Origin: Ascoidea rubescens DSM 1968
Taxonomy: Eukaryota; Ascomycota; Saccharomycetes; Ascoideales; Ascoideaceae
Length of the DNA: 64,000 bases
Assembly: GCF_001661345.1 (NCBI RefSeq)
Contig: NW_017962916.1
Location: forward strand, 71,369 to 135,368
Reading direction: 5' to 3'
The notes below the pieces were generated by a model, which made no database searches, was not told the DNA's origin, and worked only from the letters and a program-made list of their open reading frames with translations. The position numbers were made by a program, and so were the translations under genes. Positions 58,230 through 64,000 of the stretch are shown one piece after another (the first letter of the stretch is position 1; every line of letters starts with the position of its first letter).

Positions 58230-60277
58230 TTTGGAGTAAAATTCAATGATTTAATGGTTTGAAGTGCAAAAGACTTGATATGTAAATTAATAGAATAGGA
58301 TATTTGTACCCGTGCCAGAAGATGAAGTTTTCCTTGAGCTATATGGGTTATGAACAGATTTAAGTAAGTTGGAAAACAGCTTGAAAGATTTGTCGGAGGA
58401 GATTAAAGAGCAATTTGAAACCGGATTAAATGTGATCGAGATTCAAATGGTGAAAATATCAAATTAATTGATCAAGCAGTTAAGAAGTCAAGTGCAGTTA
58501 AATATAACAAGTATAATCAAAAAGTAATGAACAAAGATTGAAAGCAGCAGGAAAAACGAAGGGGGAACAAGCACTTATATAGCAAAATATCTGACCCACA
58601 AAATGCTGATCCAAAATAATAAGTGCGTAGGTGTTCATTCTGATTCGTTATGTGATTTGTTGGCTATTTATCGAACATTTCCAAGAGGTCCAATCGGGAA
58701 GCCAGGAGAAAATTTGGACTGATCTGATGTAATTCTGATTTCTACTGATTGTTGCAAACCAAGCGATAAGCTTAATCCGGCTCTAAACTGTCAGCTTATC
58801 TTGTCAGAAACCACAGCTGCCGGAAACACACACCACCAGCTCAAACATATTCTATCGATGCAATAGCTGCTGCTTTTCCTGATCAAAGTAAGTCTTGTTT
58901 TGCTAACTTCTGGCTTTCCTTTGGGATTTTCTGTGCTGGTGCTTTTTCGCCTATGGGAGATTATTTCGAAGTCGCCCAAAATATCCTCATTTCGAAAAGG
59001 TGCAGCGGCCTATGGACCAATCAGAGAAGCGCATTGCATCGGACATCTTCGTACCATTTCTAAACGAAGGCAGAAAGGGTTGTTTCTTTTCCACAGTGGA
59101 ATGTGAACTGAGAGTCCAGAATCAGCACCCAAACAGCTATCGTTGGAGGAAGAAAGTAGTGGCCATCCAGCTTCTGTCATCCAGCTTCTGCTCCAGCATT
59201 TACTTCAGCTTCTACTCTACCATTTACTCCAACTTCTGCTGCATTCAATTTTCGACCCAGCTCATCGCGCTTGAGGGCAAAATGTCCGGTAATCTCAGTT
59301 CTGTCTTGAGACCAACGATATGGATTGCGGCACATCCGAGAATCGCAGTTTTGGCATGTGATCAATGAGAGACACGGGTTCGATTTCCTACATCGGACAG
59401 TTGAAAAAAGAAAAGCAGAAAGATACGTACGCCCTTTATTATTTGCTCATCACTACACAACAAACTAAGTCAAGTTATTTATTATATTATATAAATTCAA
59501 AAAGGCGAGAAAAACAAAATAAAATAAATTGTGTGTAGAAAAAAAAAATCTTAAAATTCGTTAAACTTTTAGTCATCATTAATCATCATTTTGGCATCAA
59601 TAGCCAAATTTTGTTATTAGTTATTAGCTCTTGGATAAAGCTATCATGGGATTTTATAACTCATTGTTAAAAATCTGTAATAATATAGTAGAAGTAATGA
59701 CCTTTAATCATTTTTACTTGTAAATTTTGGAAACTTGAAAAACATGAAACAATGAACATGATCAACACAAATCTAAAGCATAAAACAAAAAAAAGTATAA
59801 AACAATAAAAACTATAATATAATATAAAATCAAAAAAACAACAAAAAAGTAAAAAAGTGAAAAAGTAAAAAAGTAAAAGTAAAAGTAAAAGTAAAAGTAA
59901 AAGTAAAAAAAGGGAATAAAAGAAAGTGAGAAAACATAAATAATGTATAATAGAAGACAAATATAATTGAAATCATGAAAAAATAATGAAAAAATAATGA
60001 AAAAACCATGCTTTTTAAGACTTTCAGTTTCAAAATTATCATTAATTTAACTTAAAAATTCTAATTAATTGTTATTTTTATTATTATAATGATTTGGTTT
60101 TCTTTTTTCTTATAAAATAGAAATGTAAAATACAATAGGAGGGCGTTTTATCAAAAAAAAATAAAAAAAATAGAAGATCAGACGTTATAAGGAAAGTTGT
60201 TCAGCATAATGCTTTTGTTAAATCATTATTATAATAAAAACTTGAAAAGAAAATTGTGGTCTTGACAACCTCAAGAA
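58230..60277. other. INO1 promoter, GC-rich island, and 3' flank of the REG1-like gene
   Basis: 2048 bases. The INO1 promoter proper is about 58230-58760. A GC-richer island spans about 58770-59380 and is open for 118 codons on the + strand from an ATG at 59012 to 59368, without a recognisable domain. From 59400 onward the DNA is very AT-rich, with an (AAAAGT)n repeat at about 59850-59910. No RNA gene could be confirmed. Confidence 0.5.
59853..59910 (+). repeat. AAAAGT-type microsatellite
   Basis: Tandem AAAAAGT then AAAAGT units, about eight copies, in AT-rich intergenic DNA. Confidence 0.8.
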
Positions 60278-63200
60278 TCATTTGGAATCAGGTCGATTCC
60301 AACTAAATATGTTGTTTGCAATAGAATTAACCAAGTTGGTATGAGGTCTTATTGGTGGATTATTTATAGAATTGGAAATAGATGATGTGGAATCTTGTCT
60401 TAGATGAATATTACTCAACTCTTTTCTGAGTCCATTGATCCTTTCATTTTTAGAAATCTTTTGAGAATCAGGGGCTGGATTGGATATAAACCCAGTGGCT
60501 GAAACACCAGAAATAATGATTGAGCTGCTGCTTGGTCCAGATGTAATTCTCGTTAATGTATTCCCATAAGAACAATTGAAACTAGATGATCCAGAATTTT
60601 TCCTATTTTGAAACGTTCTAGAAATATTGTTAAATTGCTCCAGATTCATAGAATATGAATCTCCCTCCTCATCTTCATCTTCATCATCACTGTTATCAGA
60701 ATTGGTGTCTCCAAACTGAAATTTACTTGAATTAATCACAGGTTTCACGTTGCTCTTAGCTTTTTCGGCTGGCTTTATTGATGACTCTTTAAAACAATGT
60801 ATTTCTTCACCAAAAATTCCATTTTTACTTAAATCCTTAGACTCATTATTAGTATTAGTAGATCCGAAATTTAAACTTGGATCAGAATCTATCTTGCTCT
60901 CACTACTCAAACAATCAAAATCATTAAAATCATTTTTTGGACTGATTTTATTTTCACCATTGCAAATTTTACTATTCAATTCGTTATCAGAATTACTGAT
61001 ATTGAAACTTTTAAAATCAAATTTCCCATTTAAATTATTATAATTGTGATTTAACGAATAATCAGATTTCAAAACAAGTGGGATATTATCATTATTATAA
61101 TTACTATTGCTATTACTATTACTATTAGAGTGTGAATCATATTCGGATTCTGATCCTTTATAATCGGAAAAATCTTCTGAATCATCATCCGAATCATCAA
61201 AAAGAAATGTCGAGTTGTTTCTCTTCATTGAAGGCCTATCGGGTTTTTTAGCCTTATCAAGTTTCTCCAGATCAACTAAATCTTTCATAATCGGAAAAGA
61301 AGTAGGATTTTCTGTTTGGAAGTTGGAGCTAAGATTGTTACTACTGATACTGCTAGTGTTATTAGCTTTAATAGTATTATCAACACCATTATTATTACCA
61401 TTTTCATTTGTAAGATTGTTATTACTACCATCAGTCTTGATCAAATTTTCACTTTTTAAATTATTAAGAACATTTTCAGGTAAATCTGTAATATCAGCAG
61501 TATCAGCTTCATTGAATTTCAGGTCTTTCAACAAACCAAATCCAAAATTATTACTACCATTAAATTTAACGTTATTTGACAAGAAATATGAATTGTTTTC
61601 CAAACTAACTTCAGATCGGTTTAATAATTGAGGAAGAGGTTTCATTTGAGCAAATTCATTCTGAGAGAACCCAAGATAATTATCATTACTGTCATCGCTG
61701 TCTGATTTTTCATCATAGTAATCATAATCATAATCATAATAATCATAATAGCCAAAATCTTCTTCTTCCTTTTCAAAAATAATATTTGTTGAAGGTAAAA
61801 TTTTGATCATTTTTTTGGGTTTTTTCACTTTTCTCTTCTTTTTCCTGTGGATTTTTTTGGTTTTTTTAAGATTTTTACCAGAATTTGAATTCAAAGTCAA
61901 ACTTAAGGGGGGGTTAGGAGAGCTATTTGATTTAGAAGCTGAGATATCTCGTTTAATAACAGGTTTGAAATGAATAAAAAAGCCTCCATCATCGTCGTCA
62001 TCGTCGTCATTCTCATCATCATCTTCACTATCTTTGTTTTCCTTATTACCATCATAAGTATTCCCGTTTATTGTTTTCTTTTTGTTGTTAATACTATCAT
62101 TGTTAAAGTTAACAGAGTTGAACGAATTTTTAGAGTTATGACTTTGATTTCCAGTAGCTCTATCACTGGAACCTTCCTCTGAATCTTCAGATTCACTAAT
62201 ATAAAACTTATTACGAAAACTAGATATTGAAGATGCTTTAATTGGCGAATTATAATTTGGGGTTTGTGAGTTAACAACAGGCAAAGAACGATCTGATTCT
62301 GACTTTGGATCATGATCTGATTCCGATTTTGGATCGTGATCTGATTCTGATTCTGATTCTGATTCGGTATTGGATTTTTCCTTCATTAAATCCAAGTTTA
62401 AATTAGAATCATCAAATTCTGAATCTGAACAATCAGATTCAGTAATTTCAGATTCCGAATCCGAGCCGGAAATAACAGCGATACATTGATCAACAGTCTC
62501 AGAGAAATGAATACGACGAGAATCCTTTTTGCTTGAAGAAACGCTATTGATATTGCTTAAATTTACACTTAAATTTGATTTCTTTGAGGATATATGATCA
62601 CAAACAGATAAATTGTTATTTTTGCTAGCAATATCACTATTGTTATTTGAAGTGTAACTCGATGTAGTATTCATTGGCTGAGCAATTGACGAGTCGTTAT
62701 TGATACTAGGATTGTAAATAGAATTGTTATTAGAATTGATTGATTTGTTATCAATTAAACTTGAGATGTCATTGTCAATTATGTTTACTTCAGGAGCAAT
62801 TTCGCTATCATTGTTATTGATATCAATATTATTAACAATTGGATTATAAACATTTTCGGCATTTGAAAAGGTCAAAGTCTTTGGATTTGATTTCATTGAG
62901 AAAGAATCATCAAATTGAGACATGATTTGAGAATGAGAGTTGTTCAAAGTTGCAAAGCTAGTGGCAGGATTCAAATTCAAATTATTATTAATATTACTAT
63001 TATTGGTATTATTTGAAGCCAATGAGATATTATTGATAGTTGTATTACTATCGGCGTTATTATAGTTAATAGTTGTAGGTGAAGAATCATCTTTAATTAG
63101 ATTGTTTTTATTGGGGATGTTGTTGTTTAGATTCAAATTAACATTTAAGTTTAAATTAACATTCAAATTAACATTCAAGTTCAAGGGATCGGTTTGAGGC

Positions 63201-64000
63201 ATCAAAAGAGATAGGTGAGAAGAAGGAGAGGAAGCAGAAGAAGAAGAAGAAGAGTGACTTAAAAGAAAGGGATTATAAGGAACAATGTTTTTGTTGGTGT
63301 TATTCATATTGACGTTATTATTGATAGCGTTAAGTTTGGATTGTCTCTGAGAAGGATTTTTCTTAAAGTTGTATTGGGAATTAAGTTTTCTTGTGATTGA
63401 ATTGTAATCAGGATCATATTTTGGAGGAGATTGGTGAACCTGGGATAATTTTGCTATTGGAGGACGTTGAGATGAGAAGTTGTGGAAGGTGGTGTTAATG
63501 GCGGTATTTGATAGGGTTAGGTTGTTAAACATTAACAGGTCATCTAAAAGAGAGGAGTTTAGTTGGGATATATTTGTGTGGTTTAAAGTATGATTTGAGG
63601 CTGTATTGTTGGTCAAATCAAGATTATTTGGATATTGGTTATTGAAGTAGTAATTGTTTTCGTTTAGTAGGTTGTTGTTGTTGATAACTGACTGGCTTAA
63701 CTTTTGGTAGGATAATTTGAATAGAGTTGTGTGAGAAAGGATTTTATCTGATATTTTTCTTTGTTTTAGGATTGGTTTTATAAAGGATGTATTGTGAGTT
63801 AGCGTTGAGTTTAATTGACTTTGGCTTTGGCTTTGTCTTTGGTTATCGTTTGAGTTAGAGTTTTCATTTTGGTTGTCGCTATGTTTATTGATTAAATTGA
63901 TTGGAGATGAAGAGTACAAGAAGGGGGAATCATCAGAATCATTGTAAAGAGGACCATATAACCAAGTGACATCAAATTCTTTATCCCAATTGATCGATTC
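60278..64000 (-). CDS. REG1-like regulatory subunit of protein phosphatase 1 (5' end outside window)
   Basis: 1240 residues are visible and the frame stays open to the window edge, so the N-terminus is missing. The start at 63919 would be a TTG and is not real. The clearest clue is RRIHFSETVDQCIAV (near visible residue 495), an RVxF-type PP1-docking motif in the context seen in yeast Reg1. Reg1 directs Glc7 to Snf1 and Mig1-linked steps in glucose repression. A WLYGPLY segment at the visible N-terminus and a conserved C-terminal block (KNERINGLRKELSNIHL, PHTNLVNSI) also fit that family from memory. Between are very long Asn/Ser/Asp-rich disordered stretches with many small repeats and a Lys-rich nuclear-type patch (about 715-735). 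It could be another PP1 regulator. Confidence 0.65.
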   Translation of the reverse strand, partial: ESINWDKEFDVTWLYGPLYNDSDDSPFLYSSSPINLINKHSDNQNENSNSNDNQRQSQSQSQLNSTLTHNTSFIKPILKQRKISDKILSHTTLFKLSYQKLSQSVINNNNLLNENNYYFNNQYPNNLDLTNNTASNHTLNHTNISQLNSSLLDDLLMFNNLTLSNTAINTTFHNFSSQRPPIAKLSQVHQSPPKYDPDYNSITRKLNSQYNFKKNPSQRQSKLNAINNNVNMNNTNKNIVPYNPFLLSHSSSSSSASSPSSHLSLLMPQTDPLNLNVNLNVNLNLNVNLNLNNNIPNKNNLIKDDSSPTTINYNNADSNTTINNISLASNNTNNSNINNNLNLNPATSFATLNNSHSQIMSQFDDSFSMKSNPKTLTFSNAENVYNPIVNNIDINNNDSEIAPEVNIIDNDISSLIDNKSINSNNNSIYNPSINNDSSIAQPMNTTSSYTSNNNSDIASKNNNLSVCDHISSKKSNLSVNLSNINSVSSSKKDSRRIHFSETVDQCIAVISGSDSESEITESDCSDSEFDDSNLNLDLMKEKSNTESESESESDHDPKSESDHDPKSESDRSLPVVNSQTPNYNSPIKASSISSFRNKFYISESEDSEEGSSDRATGNQSHNSKNSFNSVNFNNDSINNKKKTINGNTYDGNKENKDSEDDDENDDDDDDDGGFFIHFKPVIKRDISASKSNSSPNPPLSLTLNSNSGKNLKKTKKIHRKKKRKVKKPKKMIKILPSTNIIFEKEEEDFGYYDYYDYDYDYYDEKSDSDDSNDNYLGFSQNEFAQMKPLPQLLNRSEVSLENNSYFLSNNVKFNGSNNFGFGLLKDLKFNEADTADITDLPENVLNNLKSENLIKTDGSNNNLTNENGNNNGVDNTIKANNTSSISSNNLSSNFQTENPTSFPIMKDLVDLEKLDKAKKPDRPSMKRNNSTFLFDDSDDDSEDFSDYKGSESEYDSHSNSNSNSNSNYNNDNIPLVLKSDYSLNHNYNNLNGKFDFKSFNISNSDNELNSKICNGENKISPKNDFNDFDCLSSESKIDSDPSLNFGSTNTNNESKDLSKNGIFGEEIHCFKESSIKPAEKAKSNVKPVINSSKFQFGDTNSDNSDDEDEDEEGDSYSMNLEQFNNISRTFQNRKNSGSSSFNCSYGNTLTRITSGPSSSSIIISGVSATGFISNPAPDSQKISKNERINGLRKELSNIHLRQDSTSSISNSINNPPIRPHTNLVNSIANNIFSWNRPDSK

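Noticed and set aside
58230-58760. Searched for UAS-INO (CATGTGAAAT) upstream of INO1
   Set aside because: Only a weak TTATGTGATTT-like word was seen; not enough to call a site.
59283-59398. tRNA-like segment: TGTCCGG and TCGGACA ends, a TCTCA/TGAGA stem, and a GGTTCGATTTCC near-B-box
   Set aside because: The T-loop is one base off the B-box, the T-stem does not pair, the A-box is out of register and there is no T-run terminator. Probably chance.

Overview
This window is nuclear DNA from a budding yeast (Saccharomycotina). The coding sequence is dense and mostly intron-free. The non-coding DNA is AT-rich. The orthologues are yeast-specific (DBF2, DCP2, MET6, COG2, MTC5, THI4, SFC1, SCD6, DOA1, ALG11, an ATO transporter, VPS3, GDB1, QCR2, ATG13, INO1). 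The few introns are short, lie at extreme 5' ends, and use GTATGT-type donors with TACTAAC branch points. Disordered regions are rich in Asn, Ser and Gln. Conserved leucines in the well-expressed genes are mostly TTA or TTG, so I could not decide whether CUG is read as Leu or Ser. No transposon, LTR element, virus-like element, CRISPR array, rRNA or convincing tRNA was seen.

Layout. 1-321 is the tail of an unrecognised gene. 0.9-7.7 kb holds the mitotic-exit kinase DBF2 converging on the decapping enzyme DCP2. 8-18.2 kb holds an ARMH3/DUF1741-like protein divergent from MET6, then COG2 divergent from MTC5 (SEA3). 18.4-19.5 kb is THI4, whose start codon is split by a 121-nt intron containing a complete TPP riboswitch; this is the most striking item in the window. 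20.4-27.1 kb holds an orphan gene, SFC1, a split proteinase-B-inhibitor-like gene, a small membrane protein gene and intron-containing SCD6. 27.8-34.1 kb holds DOA1, ALG11 and an ATO-family transporter. 34.8-40.5 kb holds VPS3 and a mitochondrial carrier. 41.2-51.4 kb holds GDB1, QCR2 and ATG13. 51.4-56.6 kb is gene-poor and AT-rich, with one clear orphan coiled-coil gene and one doubtful small membrane ORF. 56.6-64 kb holds INO1 and the 5'-truncated (by the window edge) REG1-like PP1 regulator.

Functional themes are ordinary yeast biology rather than an operon-like system. They cover mRNA decapping (DCP2, SCD6), membrane traffic and autophagy (COG2, VPS3, ATG13, MTC5, DOA1), carbon and glycogen metabolism (SFC1, ATO, GDB1, REG1-like, QCR2), and cofactor or metabolite synthesis (MET6, THI4, INO1, ALG11). 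Regulatory signals readable in the sequence are a Mcm1-Forkhead composite upstream of DBF2, CACGTG boxes upstream of MET6, DOA1 and QCR2/ATG13, a CCAAT box upstream of QCR2, and a shared 11-mer in two promoters. GC-rich islands sit in many promoters of this otherwise AT-rich DNA.
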